A stretch of DNA of 64,000 nucleotides from Agromyces sp. Soil535 (lineage in GTDB: Bacteria; Actinomycetota; Actinomycetes; Actinomycetales; Microbacteriaceae). The notes beneath the pieces are model-generated. The model saw only the letters and a program-made list of their open reading frames with translations, searched no databases and had not been told where the DNA came from. Both the position numbers and the translations under genes were made by a program. This document shows, one piece after another, positions 44,172 through 52,666 of the stretch. Each line of letters begins with the position of its first letter. The stretch's first letter is position 1. The stretch spans positions 248,309-312,308 of the forward strand of contig NZ_LMRW01000023.1 of NCBI RefSeq assembly GCF_001428255.1. Reading direction: 5' to 3'.

Positions 44172-46418
44172 GTGCTAGAGGATGCCCCGGCGCTGGTCAC
44201 GTCGGAGGTCGAGCTGGATCGCCAGCTGCTCGACGCGAAGCTCACCGCTCCCCGACTCACTCGTCGGAGCTCGGTCAGTCGCGCCGCCCTCATCGCCTCC
44301 GCGCGATCGTCGGATCGTCGGATCGTCGCCGTCACAGCGCCCGCGGGGTATGGGAAATCAACGCTTTTGGCACAGTGGGCGAAGGCGGAGAAGCGACCGG
44401 TCGCGTGGGCCTCCCTCGATCGATTCGACGATGACCCGATCGCGCTGCTCGTCGTGCTCGCCTCGGCGTATGCGCGGATCACGCCGGGAGTGGAGCACCT
44501 GGCCGACGCGGTTCGGGGGTATGGCGGTTCCGCACTCGGCCGGGCGGCGCCGCTCGTCGCCACCGCGCTGGGAGCCAGCCGGACGCCGTTCGTGCTCATG
44601 CTGGACGACTTGCATGAGCTGCAGGATCCGGCCAGCCACGACGTCCTGAGTGTCGTGATCGGTGGCATTCCGGCCGGCTCGCAGCTGGTCGCGGCGAGCC
44701 GAGCCGAGCAACCGCACCTCGCACACTCCCGCGCGTTCGGGGAATCGATGGAGATCACCGCCGTCGACCTCGCGTTCGACGCAACGGGCGCACGCGAGGT
44801 GTTCGCCGACGCGGACCTTGCGCTCAGCACTGAGGAGGCGGTCGTTGTGGTCGAGCGCACGGAGGGCTGGCCGGTCGGCGTGTACCTCGCCGCGGCGATC
44901 ATGCGCGACGGCGGCGCGCCGGCAGTGTCAGGCGACGATCGATTCATCGCCGACTACCTCTACCAGGAAGCGCTGGTACGCCTTCCAGAGCACCAACAGC
45001 GGTTCCTGCGTCGAACCGCGGTGCTCGAGAACCTGTCGGCACCGCTGTGCGATGCGATCCTCGGCACCGACGATGCGAGGGTCGTACTGCGCGACCTGGC
45101 GGCAGCGAACGCGTTCCTGGTCCCCCTCGACCGTCGGCGCGAGTGGTACCGGTATCACGGGCTCTTCCGCGAGTTCCTTCTCAGCGAACTCGCTCGGGTG
45201 GAACCCGACCTGATCCCCGAACTCCGCGTGCGGGCGGCGTCGTGGTTCGAGGAGCAGGCGGCGCCTCCCGTTGCCGTCGAGTACCTGCTCGACGTTCCGA
45301 GCGAACGGACGAGGGCCATACACCTGATGGCCGCCACGACGCTCGGTGCCTATCAGCTCGGGCTGCTGACGACGGTGCAACGCTGGTACCGGACGATCGG
45401 CGACCGGGCGATCGAGGAGTACCCGCCACTCGCCGTCTTCGCCGGCTGGATCTCCGCGCTCGCCGGCCAGGCAGACGAGGCGGACCGGTGGGCAGCCGTA
45501 CTGGCGGAGGCATCCTACGATCTCCCACCTGATGACGGCTCGGCCTCCTTCGATTCCGCCAGGGCCATGCTGAGATCCTTCATGTGCGCCTCCGGACCAG
45601 ACCAGGCGATGGCAGATGCCCGCTTCGCAGTCGCGTCGGAACCGAGCACGAGCCCATGGCGAGATCAGGCGCTCATCCTACTGGGCGAGGCTCATCTTCT
45701 CGCCGGAGATCTCGAACAGGCCGAGGTTGCCTTCACGGAGGGTTCCACGGTGGCGACGGCTCACGACAACACCGACGGCGTCGTCTTGAGCGAGTCGGAG
45801 CTCGCCGTCCTCACGATGGACGACGGGCGGTGGGTCGAGGCGGCCGGGCACGTTCAGACCGCGCTGGAGGCCATCGACGAGCACGCATTGGACGACTACT
45901 CCGTCTCCGTGCTCGCATTCGCCGAAGCTGCACGGCTCGCGCTTCACCAAGGTGACCTGCAAGCGGTTCATCGCCATGTCACGCGCGCGATGCGTGCACG
46001 CCCCAGCTGTACGTCCGCGATGCCGTATGTTGCGGTGCGCGCTCGCCTCCAACTCGCGAAGCTGCATTGGGCGTTGAACGACCACATCACCGCTCATCAC
46101 CTGCTCCGCGAGGTCGAGGATATCCTGGTTCGGCGGCCGGATCTCGGCGCACTCGTCGATCAGGTGGAGGAATTCCGAAACCTGGTCGCGTCGAGTGAAC
46201 AGTCTGGCTGGACGGGCGGCCCGCCACTGACCCCCGCGGAGCTTCGCCTGCTTCCGTATCTCCAGACCCATCTCTCGAACGCCGAGATCGCCGGGCGACT
46301 CTACGTCTCGAGGAACACGGTGAACTCCGAGCTCGCCAGCATCTACCGCAAGTTCGACGTTGCCAAGCGAAGTGAGGCGGTCCAGCGCGCCACGGATGTC
46401 GGTCTCCTCGGCGCTTAG
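44172..46418 (+). CDS. LuxR family LAL-type ATP-binding transcriptional regulator
   Basis: 748 residues, MalT-like. Walker A is APAGYGKST (56-64), Walker B VLMLDDLHEL (141-150), then a STAND/NB-ARC-like region, a long helical TPR-like section and a C-terminal LuxR helix-turn-helix (LTPAELRLLPYLQTHLSNAE, RLYVSRNTVNSELASIYRKF). Such regulators activate genes on binding an inducer and ATP. It is the only dedicated transcription factor in the element and is the likely controller of the cargo. It converges on and overlaps by 4 bp the second CMD-like gene. Confidence 0.9.
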   Translation: MLEDAPALVTSEVELDRQLLDAKLTAPRLTRRSSVSRAALIASARSSDRRIVAVTAPAGYGKSTLLAQWAKAEKRPVAWASLDRFDDDPIALLVVLASAYARITPGVEHLADAVRGYGGSALGRAAPLVATALGASRTPFVLMLDDLHELQDPASHDVLSVVIGGIPAGSQLVAASRAEQPHLAHSRAFGESMEITAVDLAFDATGAREVFADADLALSTEEAVVVVERTEGWPVGVYLAAAIMRDGGAPAVSGDDRFIADYLYQEALVRLPEHQQRFLRRTAVLENLSAPLCDAILGTDDARVVLRDLAAANAFLVPLDRRREWYRYHGLFREFLLSELARVEPDLIPELRVRAASWFEEQAAPPVAVEYLLDVPSERTRAIHLMAATTLGAYQLGLLTTVQRWYRTIGDRAIEEYPPLAVFAGWISALAGQADEADRWAAVLAEASYDLPPDDGSASFDSARAMLRSFMCASGPDQAMADARFAVASEPSTSPWRDQALILLGEAHLLAGDLEQAEVAFTEGSTVATAHDNTDGVVLSESELAVLTMDDGRWVEAAGHVQTALEAIDEHALDDYSVSVLAFAEAARLALHQGDLQAVHRHVTRAMRARPSCTSAMPYVAVRARLQLAKLHWALNDHITAHHLLREVEDILVRRPDLGALVDQVEEFRNLVASSEQSGWTGGPPLTPAELRLLPYLQTHLSNAEIAGRLYVSRNTVNSELASIYRKFDVAKRSEAVQRATDVGLLGA

Positions 46419-46774
46419 GGCCGCCACCCGCGAGTGGATCCTCCTTCGTCGGTGACCTCGTCGAGGTCATGGCCGAGCGCCATGGCGAGCTGCGGTGCTG
46501 CGGCGACCGCTCGGGGTACCCCCACAATGTCCATGATGCCCATGAGGACATCCACGATCTCGACTGCGGTAGCTCCGGCGCTCACCGCCGCATCGGCCAA
46601 TGATCCGAATGAGGGTTCGGCCCCACCCATCGCGACGAGTGCGGCGATCCTGGAGAGTGCCATCGTCTTCGGATCGACCACGGGAACGCTGTCGAGGTCG
46701 AAGCGGACGAAGTCGTCCTCTCCCATCCGCTCGGCGTTCATCGACAGGCGACGAAGCCGCTCGAGGTAGTCCAC
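46415..46774 (-). CDS. Small CMD-like protein (copy 2)
   Basis: 119 residues, helical: DPKTMALSRIAALVAMGGAE, SAGATAVEIVDVLMGIMDIV and VPRAVAAAPQLAMALGHDLD. The LSRIAALVA and GVPRAVAAA blocks match copy 1 in the same order, and again there is no CxxC pair. Its stop codon TAA interlocks with the LAL stop on the other strand. It lies just upstream of the AI-2E gene on the same strand. Confidence 0.75.
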   Translation of the reverse strand: MDYLERLRRLSMNAERMGEDDFVRFDLDSVPVVDPKTMALSRIAALVAMGGAEPSFGSLADAAVSAGATAVEIVDVLMGIMDIVGVPRAVAAAPQLAMALGHDLDEVTDEGGSTRGWRP

Positions 46775-46807
46775 GATGTGCTCCCAACTGCGCGTCTTTC
46801 GCGGCGA

Positions 46808-48049
46808 TCACGGCACAGGCGATGGCTCGTCAGAACGCGGGGGCGGCGCCTGGAGGGGCGCGTCCAGAACGCCATTCGCCGTCCCTGACGCGCGTGTCTT
46901 GCGCTCGGCCTTCGCCTCGGCGTCGAACTGGGCCATGACCGCCTTCGTCTCGTCGAGCTCGCCGAGCATAGGTCGGATCCAGCTCATCGCCGGGTTGGAG
47001 TCGACGAGGATGAGGCGAACCAGGAGCGTGAGCGGGATCGCGAGGATCGCTCCGATCGGTCCGATCACGACGGCCCAGAAGAGCACTGAGAAGAACGTGA
47101 TCGTCTGGCTCAGGTTCACGGCCTTGCCGATGACACGCGGCTGGATCGCTGACTGGATGACGCCGTTGATGATGGCGTACACGACGATGACGAGGATCAC
47201 TGTCGGCAACCCGCCGACGAGCGCGCCGAAGATGATCGGTGGGATGAGGGCGATGAAGTAGCCGACGTTCGGGATGAACGAGCAGACGAAGGCGAGGAGT
47301 CCCCAGATGAACGCGCCGGGAACCCCGATGAGGAGCAAGGCGATCCAGTCGACGATTCCCTGCGCGAGCCCGAGCACGGTGGTCGCCACCATGTACCGGC
47401 GCACGTTCGAGCCGTACGTCACGAGCGAGGCCACGACGAGCGGCCGCGCCGGGTACAGCTGCCTGAGCAGTGTCGGGACGAACGCGGCGTCCATGCCCAT
47501 CAGCAGGAGCATCGTCAAGACGATGACGAGGAGCGAGAACATGCCCGTCAGGCCGCCGATCAGGCCGCCGACGAATGCGGCCAGCGCCGCCGGGTCGAAG
47601 CTCGCGAAGATGTCGTTGACCTCGTCGGCACCGATCCCGATCGAGGAGAGCCAGGCGGCGACATCCTGCCCGAACGCGGCGATCTGGCCGCTGAACTCCT
47701 GCAACAACGCGCCGAACTGGCCGAACGCGACGAGCATCGCGTAGCCCAGTCCGAGCAGTAGCAGGAGCACTGCAAGGATCACGGCCGCGGTGGCGATGCC
47801 GCGTGACACCCCGCGCTTCTCGAGCCATACCCGCAGCGGATGCACGCAGATGGTGAGCACGACGCCGAGGAAGAAGGGGGCGAAGATGCCCGCGATCGCG
47901 GCGAGGCCGAAGGCGGCGATCGTCGCGCCGCCGAGTCCGATCAGGATGAACGCATTGCGGTGCGCATTCGGGGGCTCCACCGGTGCCACGACGACTGCGG
48001 AATCGCCCCCTGGCGCCGCTTCCTTCGATCGCTTCCTGTTCCACCGCAT
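46808..48049 (-). CDS. AI-2E family transporter
   Basis: 413 residues, about eight membrane helices. Family marks are FLGVVLTICVHPLRVWLEKR, VPGAFIWGLLAFVCSFIPNV, QPRVIGKAVNLSQTITFFSV and WAVVIGPIGAILAIPLTLLV. The family includes the AI-2 exporter TqsA and Na+/H+ antiporter-like members; substrate is unknown here. The soluble C-terminal ~50 residues end in a Pro/Ser-rich tail. ATG at 48049 is preferred because GGGAG lies 5 nt upstream. Confidence 0.9.
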   Translation of the reverse strand: MRWNRKRSKEAAPGGDSAVVVAPVEPPNAHRNAFILIGLGGATIAAFGLAAIAGIFAPFFLGVVLTICVHPLRVWLEKRGVSRGIATAAVILAVLLLLLGLGYAMLVAFGQFGALLQEFSGQIAAFGQDVAAWLSSIGIGADEVNDIFASFDPAALAAFVGGLIGGLTGMFSLLVIVLTMLLLMGMDAAFVPTLLRQLYPARPLVVASLVTYGSNVRRYMVATTVLGLAQGIVDWIALLLIGVPGAFIWGLLAFVCSFIPNVGYFIALIPPIIFGALVGGLPTVILVIVVYAIINGVIQSAIQPRVIGKAVNLSQTITFFSVLFWAVVIGPIGAILAIPLTLLVRLILVDSNPAMSWIRPMLGELDETKAVMAQFDAEAKAERKTRASGTANGVLDAPLQAPPPRSDEPSPVP

Positions 48050-48365
48050 GATGTCTCCCATCTCCGTTCATCCGTCTGTCGCTCTCGCGATTCAGCCCAG
48101 CTGGTTCGCCGACTGGAGCCCCTCACCGTTCGCGCACGACGCTAACCACCGGTTCAGATGTCCGAATCATTCGATTCGTGTGATGCCGCTGCCTGAGTCC
48201 CCGCGTGTACTGACCGTGGCTTCAGGCATGGCGGCTCGAACCGGTCTTGGCCGGGTGGGGCGGAATCGCTCGGGGGAACGCGGGACCGGCCCCGTGCGGC
48301 TCAGCACGAGCGGCCAAGGCGCTCGCGCGCCATTCGGAGTCATCAACGGGATCGGAGGTCCCAGA
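48050..48365. promoter_or_regulatory. Divergent intergenic region between AI-2E and DUF2252 genes
   Basis: 316 bp with no gene. It includes an AT-richer patch near 48140-48185 with a CGAAT...ATTCG inverted repeat (48163-48178). No convincing -35/-10 pair was found. Confidence 0.4.
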
Positions 48366-49820
48366 ATGACCATTCAGACCGCAATCGGTGACCACGTCGC
48401 ATCCGATGCGCTCCCGCCGTCGACCGACTTCGCCGCCCGTGCCGAGTACGGCCGAGAGGCGCGGCGGCGCACGCCACGCTCCGCCCACGAAGGGTGGACG
48501 CCCCCGCCCGACCGGTTCGACCCGATCGCCCTGCTCGAGGAGCAGGCGACGACCCGCGTGCCGGAGCTGGTGCCGATCCGGCACGCGCGCATGATGGTGT
48601 CGCCGTTCACGTTCTACCGGGGCGCGGCGCTGCTGATGGCGGCCGACCTGGCCGGTACGCCGGTGTCGGGCATCACGACGCAGATCTGCGGTGACGCGCA
48701 CCTGTCCAACTTCGGGGTCTTCGGCACACCGGAGCGCACGCTGGTCTTCGACATGAACGACTTCGACGAGACGCTGCCGGGCCCGTGGGAGTGGGACGTC
48801 AAGCGGCTCGCCGCCAGCTTCGAGGTCGCCGGCCGGAGTCGCGGCTTCAGCGACGAGGAACGTCGTGAGATCAACCTCACCGTCGTGCGCGGCTATCGCG
48901 AGCGGATGCTGCGGGCCGCCGAGTCGCGGGTGCTCGACGCCTGGTACGACCGGCTCGACGCCGACCAGTTGATGGAGTACGTCACGGCGGGACAGGAGCC
49001 CAAGCGCGGCGCCGACAAGCTGGCGAAGCGCGCGGACGCCGCCCTCGCGAAGGCGCGGACGAAGGACAGCACCCGCGCGGTGGCCAAGCTCGTCGAGGTG
49101 GTCGACGGCGAACTGCGGATCGCCGCCGACCCGCCGCTCATCGTGCCGATCGAACAGCTGGACACCATGCGGAACACCAGGGCTCAACAGGAGGACTGGA
49201 TGCGCGAGGTGCTGGCGTCGTACCAGTCCACCCTGCAGCAGCAGAACCATCCGATGCGGGAGTTCTCCTACATGCACCTGGCCCGCAAGGTCGTCGGCGT
49301 CGGAAGCGTCGGCACACGCGCGTGGATCGTGCTGCTCCGCGGCCGTAACGACTCCGACCCGCTGCTGCTGCAGGCCAAGCAGGCCGAGGCGTCGGTGCTG
49401 GAGCGGTTCCTGCTGGCGAGCGAGTACGACAACCACGGCGAGCGCGTGGTCAGGGGGCAGCGCCTGATGCAGGCGGCCAGCGACATGTTCCTCGGTTGGC
49501 GGCGGGAGACCGGCATCGATGGGATCGAGCGGGACTTCTACATCCGGCAGTTGCACGACTGGAAGGGCTCAGCCGATGTCGACACGATGAAGGTTTCAGT
49601 GGCCCAGGTGTACGCGCGGGTGTGCGGTGAGACGCTCGCGCGAGCACACGCCCGTGCCGGCGACCGGGTCGCGATAGCGTCGTACCTCGGGAACAGCGAC
49701 CGCTTCGACCGTGCAATCGCCGAGTTCGCACGCGATTACGCCGACCAGAACGACCGCGACTACGCCGCGTTTGCCGAGGCGGTGGCATCGGGACGGCTCG
49801 AAGCGGCCGACAGCGTCTAG
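48366..49820 (+). CDS. DUF2252 domain-containing protein
   Basis: 484 residues. It carries the DUF2252 catalytic-like blocks QICGDAHLSNFGVF (~107-119) and VFDMNDFDETLPGPWEWDVK (~128-147), which resemble the H-x-D/N...D-F-D pattern of protein-kinase/aminoglycoside-phosphotransferase-like enzymes, suggesting phosphotransfer to an unknown substrate. No signal peptide. GGAGG lies 8 nt upstream of the ATG, and the K+ channel gene follows on the same strand. Confidence 0.9.
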   Translation: MTIQTAIGDHVASDALPPSTDFAARAEYGREARRRTPRSAHEGWTPPPDRFDPIALLEEQATTRVPELVPIRHARMMVSPFTFYRGAALLMAADLAGTPVSGITTQICGDAHLSNFGVFGTPERTLVFDMNDFDETLPGPWEWDVKRLAASFEVAGRSRGFSDEERREINLTVVRGYRERMLRAAESRVLDAWYDRLDADQLMEYVTAGQEPKRGADKLAKRADAALAKARTKDSTRAVAKLVEVVDGELRIAADPPLIVPIEQLDTMRNTRAQQEDWMREVLASYQSTLQQQNHPMREFSYMHLARKVVGVGSVGTRAWIVLLRGRNDSDPLLLQAKQAEASVLERFLLASEYDNHGERVVRGQRLMQAASDMFLGWRRETGIDGIERDFYIRQLHDWKGSADVDTMKVSVAQVYARVCGETLARAHARAGDRVAIASYLGNSDRFDRAIAEFARDYADQNDRDYAAFAEAVASGRLEAADSV

Positions 49821-49870
49821 GAGCGCGGAGAGAGACCGGTGACGGTGCACAACGATGAACGGACTGAGCC

Positions 49871-50443
49871 ATGACCGACACGGACAGCACGGACAACACG
49901 GAGATGACGCGAGCCGCGCGACGTCGGTTCATCCTGCGCGGGTTGCTCCGGGCCCTCATCATGACCATCATCCTGGTGACCGTGTACTTCCTCGCTCCAC
50001 TCTCCTGGATCGACGGCGTGCCCGTGGCCGTCGTCTTCGTGCTGGCCCCGCTGGTTCTGGTCGCCGTGTCGTGGTGGCAGATCCGTGCGATCCTCCGGTC
50101 GCAACACCCCGGACGCCGTGGGATCGTGGCACTCGCCGTCATCGCACCGCTGTACCTCCTGCTGTTCGCCGCTACCTACTTCCTGATGGCACTCGCCGAC
50201 CCCGCGAGCTTCAGTACCGATCCGCTCAGCCGGGTCGACACCCTGTACTTCACCGTCACGGTGTTCTCCACGGTCGGCTTCGGCGACATCAGTCCGGCGA
50301 GTGAGACCGCACGTAGCGTCGCCATGATCCAGATGATCCTGAACCTGGTCGTCCTCGGCGCCGGCGTCCGATTGCTCTCGGCCGCCGTCCGACGGGGTCG
50401 CGAGGCCAAGGACGTTGATGCCGACGAGGAGAACGCAGCATGA
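49871..50443 (+). CDS. Two-pore-domain-type potassium channel protein
   Basis: 190 residues. Two membrane helices (30-48, 52-71) precede a third at ~86-107, then a pore loop with the selectivity filter TVGFGD (134-139) and a last helix at ~151-172. This is an ion_trans_2 channel with the K+-selective TVGFGD filter and no RCK or cyclic-nucleotide domain. The acidic tail (DVDADEENAA) is cytoplasmic. K+ flux could adjust membrane potential under stress (inference). Confidence 0.88.
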   Translation: MTDTDSTDNTEMTRAARRRFILRGLLRALIMTIILVTVYFLAPLSWIDGVPVAVVFVLAPLVLVAVSWWQIRAILRSQHPGRRGIVALAVIAPLYLLLFAATYFLMALADPASFSTDPLSRVDTLYFTVTVFSTVGFGDISPASETARSVAMIQMILNLVVLGAGVRLLSAAVRRGREAKDVDADEENAA

Positions 50444-50588
50444 AACCGCATCCGCAAGCACCCGAGCTGGTCGCGCGGCCGAACTGGGTCACGCAACGGG
50501 TGCGCGGATCACATTCGGTATGCACGACTTAGCTCGCCAACGTCGGCGGTGCTCCAACACCGGACGCATCCAGATCGGGGAGATCAAC

Positions 50589-51023
50589 ATGCATGGAATC
50601 AGAACAACTGCCGCACTCGTCTTCGCGAGTACATTGCTCGTCTCCGGCTGCGCCGCGGGAGGCACTGGTCCAACCTCAGTCGCGGACGCCTGCGCGTCGG
50701 TTCAAGCCGCGCTGCGCGACGTGTCGAACGGCGCGCAGAACGCACTCGCTTCCGCCGGCGATCCCGCCGAGATCCAGGCAGACCTCGAGGGGTACAGTGA
50801 GCGCGCGGGAGCGTTGGCCGAGAAAGCCGACAACCCCGACGTCGTCAACGCCCTTGAAACGCTCACCGCGAAGCTCAGCGAGGCGGCGGAGGCGGTCGGC
50901 GCCCTTCCCACCGACCCAGAGGGTGAGCTCGACGTCGACGCGATAGCGGAGCAACAGGCGGCCATCCAGGAGGCGGTCGAGAAGATCAGCGCAGCCTGCG
51001 CCACCCAGCAGCCTGAAGGCTGA
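50589..51023 (+). CDS. Hypothetical lipoprotein
   Basis: 144 residues. Signal MHGIRTTAALVFASTLLVSG followed by lipobox cysteine (S-G-C). The mature protein is helical, rich in Ala/Glu/Asp (LEGYSERAGALAEKADNPDV, ALETLTAKLSEAAEAVGALP) with two further cysteines (DACASV, SAACAT) that may form a disulfide. Family not recognised. GGGGAG ribosome site 6 nt upstream supports the start. Confidence 0.8.
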   Translation: MHGIRTTAALVFASTLLVSGCAAGGTGPTSVADACASVQAALRDVSNGAQNALASAGDPAEIQADLEGYSERAGALAEKADNPDVVNALETLTAKLSEAAEAVGALPTDPEGELDVDAIAEQQAAIQEAVEKISAACATQQPEG

Positions 51024-51128
51024 GTCCACAGGGCGGGTGTCGCTGCCCGTCCCGTCCGAGCACCGTACGCCGCGCCCGACCGAGTAACTCACCTGAATGC
51101 CTGGATCCCTCGTCGCGGGCGCGGCTCA

Positions 51129-51992
51129 TCACGGGCTGCTCGTCACTGTGTGAGCTCCGGCGGCCTCACCTGAGCGGCTCCACAGATGCCCGATCAAGGC
51201 CAGGTGAATGACCCGGCCGATGGTCACCGCGACAAGGAGCACCGACATCAGTACGAACAGCCACCCGATGTACGAGAAGGCGAGTCCGAGTACGCCGAAT
51301 TGATCGGCGGAGGAGGCCAGCACCCCCGGGAGATACGCGCGGCCCACCACAGTGGCAACGGCGAATCCGAGCCCGGCAAGCACCGATCCCGGCAGAAGCG
51401 CCCGCAGACTGACGCTGCGGTTGATCACGATCCAAGAGGCGAACCACCACAGCGCGCCCCAGATCGCCGTCTCGATGATGAACTCGAGCACTGACATGGC
51501 ATCCGTGCCGCGCACGATGTTCCGGGTCGCGACCACGAAGACGAAGCCGATGACGATCGCGACGATCGCGGCGACCCAGCGCCAAGCGAAGCGGATGCTG
51601 GCCTTCGGTGTCTTCCAGATCCTGCGGAAGCAACGCTCGAGGGCGCGGGCGAAGGACGTCGCCGCGATGATGAGCAGTAGTGCTCCGATGACTTGCGTGA
51701 GCGTTACACCCTCTACCTGCTGGGGCATCGACTGCTGCACGAGTTCTGCGGTGCGATCATCGAGGCTGAGATTCTGAGCGAACACCGAGTCCGCCTCTGG
51801 ATTCAAGCTCCCTCGCAGCGAACCGGCGACGATGAGGATCGGCAGGATGGAGGTGAACGCCTGTGCGGCGAGCGTCATGGCTCGATCAAACAGTTCGAGG
51901 TCACGGATGTCACGGAGAGCACGTATCGCGAAACGTCCGGCGGCCGAGCGCACGCCGGCCCGCATCAGTCGGTTCACCGGCAGCTGAGCCAT
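51129..51992 (-). CDS. YihY/virulence factor BrkB family membrane protein
   Basis: 287 residues, about six membrane helices: MTLAAQAFTSILPILIVAGS opens, then LTQVIGALLLIIAATSFARA, AIVAIVIGFVFVVATRNIV, ALLPGSVLAGLGFAVATVV and YIGWLFVLMSVLLVAVTIGR. This is the YihY/BrkB layout; these proteins are envelope proteins of unclear function, some linked to serum resistance. It is the last cargo gene before a 670-bp gene-poor stretch and the integrase. Confidence 0.85.
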   Translation of the reverse strand: MAQLPVNRLMRAGVRSAAGRFAIRALRDIRDLELFDRAMTLAAQAFTSILPILIVAGSLRGSLNPEADSVFAQNLSLDDRTAELVQQSMPQQVEGVTLTQVIGALLLIIAATSFARALERCFRRIWKTPKASIRFAWRWVAAIVAIVIGFVFVVATRNIVRGTDAMSVLEFIIETAIWGALWWFASWIVINRSVSLRALLPGSVLAGLGFAVATVVGRAYLPGVLASSADQFGVLGLAFSYIGWLFVLMSVLLVAVTIGRVIHLALIGHLWSRSGEAAGAHTVTSSP

Positions 51993-52560
51993 GGTTACCT
52001 CGTAACTTTCGCATCGAACGGAGCGAGGGCGTCGATCTGGTCAAAGACACTCGACCGTTTGCTCTATGTGTGGGACCTCACATCGGCGCTCCCCCTCTAA
52101 CTCGTGAGAGGAAGCAGCCGATCTCGCGGCCAACCTTCTGCTTCACTGTCATCCAGCCTCCGACGCGTCGCTTCATCTGAATCGTGTGATCCCACGTCGG
52201 CGAGATATCGGAGGCGGAAGGCACCAGGAGTGACACTCGCAACCTCCCATTGCCCTGCAGCTCATTCCTCAAGGTCTCCGACACGAATCCGACCGCGAAT
52301 GCGAGCTTGGGGTGGAGCGGGACGACGCGGGGGCTGGCCGCCCAGCGGTTGGCAGCTTGGCGGGGTAGCGGCGAAGCCCGCCGGCGCTGAAGCCGGCCAC
52401 GACACGGACGCCGTCGCGGACCATGACGCGAACTCACGCGAATCGAACCGAGTCCAGTCGCCCTGTACCGAGATGGCCCAAACATGATCCGAGGGCTCAA
52501 GCTCGGGAGAGTCGAGCAACACGATCGATGTGTCAAAATTACCGATCACGGGATATTTTG
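51993..52560. other. Gene-poor stretch near right end of element
   Basis: 568 bp with no convincing gene on either strand. Codon pattern and GC are irregular. On the minus strand TTGACA (52531-52536) with GACTCT 17 nt on could be a promoter. It may be decayed coding DNA. Confidence 0.4.
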
Positions 52561-52607
52561 TGGGGCGGACCAGACTTGAACTGGTGACCGATGGGTTACG
52601 AACCCAG
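52561..52607 (-). pseudogene. tRNA 3'-half fragment (anticodon CGT region onward)
   Basis: On the minus strand: anticodon stem CTGGG with loop TTCGTAA, variable CGGTC, T arm ACCAG-TTCAAGT-CTGGT, acceptor 3' strand CCGCCCC and discriminator A. The expected 5' acceptor (GGGGCGG) and D arm are missing, so it is only a 3' half, most like tRNA-Thr(CGT). It looks like an attachment-site remnant. Confidence 0.6.
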
Positions 52608-52666
52608 CGAGCAACCGGAATGCCCAACGCCCGCACCATTCCCCTACGGTGAAGATCACCGTACGC

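Noticed and set aside
52078..52639. Possible small minus-strand genes in the gap before the integrase
   Set aside because: Overlapping frames with switching codon bias, no ribosome site and no recognisable domain; at best decayed coding DNA.
52561..52640. Complete tRNA gene at the orphan fragment
   Set aside because: The 5' acceptor strand and D arm cannot be found in the adjoining sequence; only the 3' half folds.
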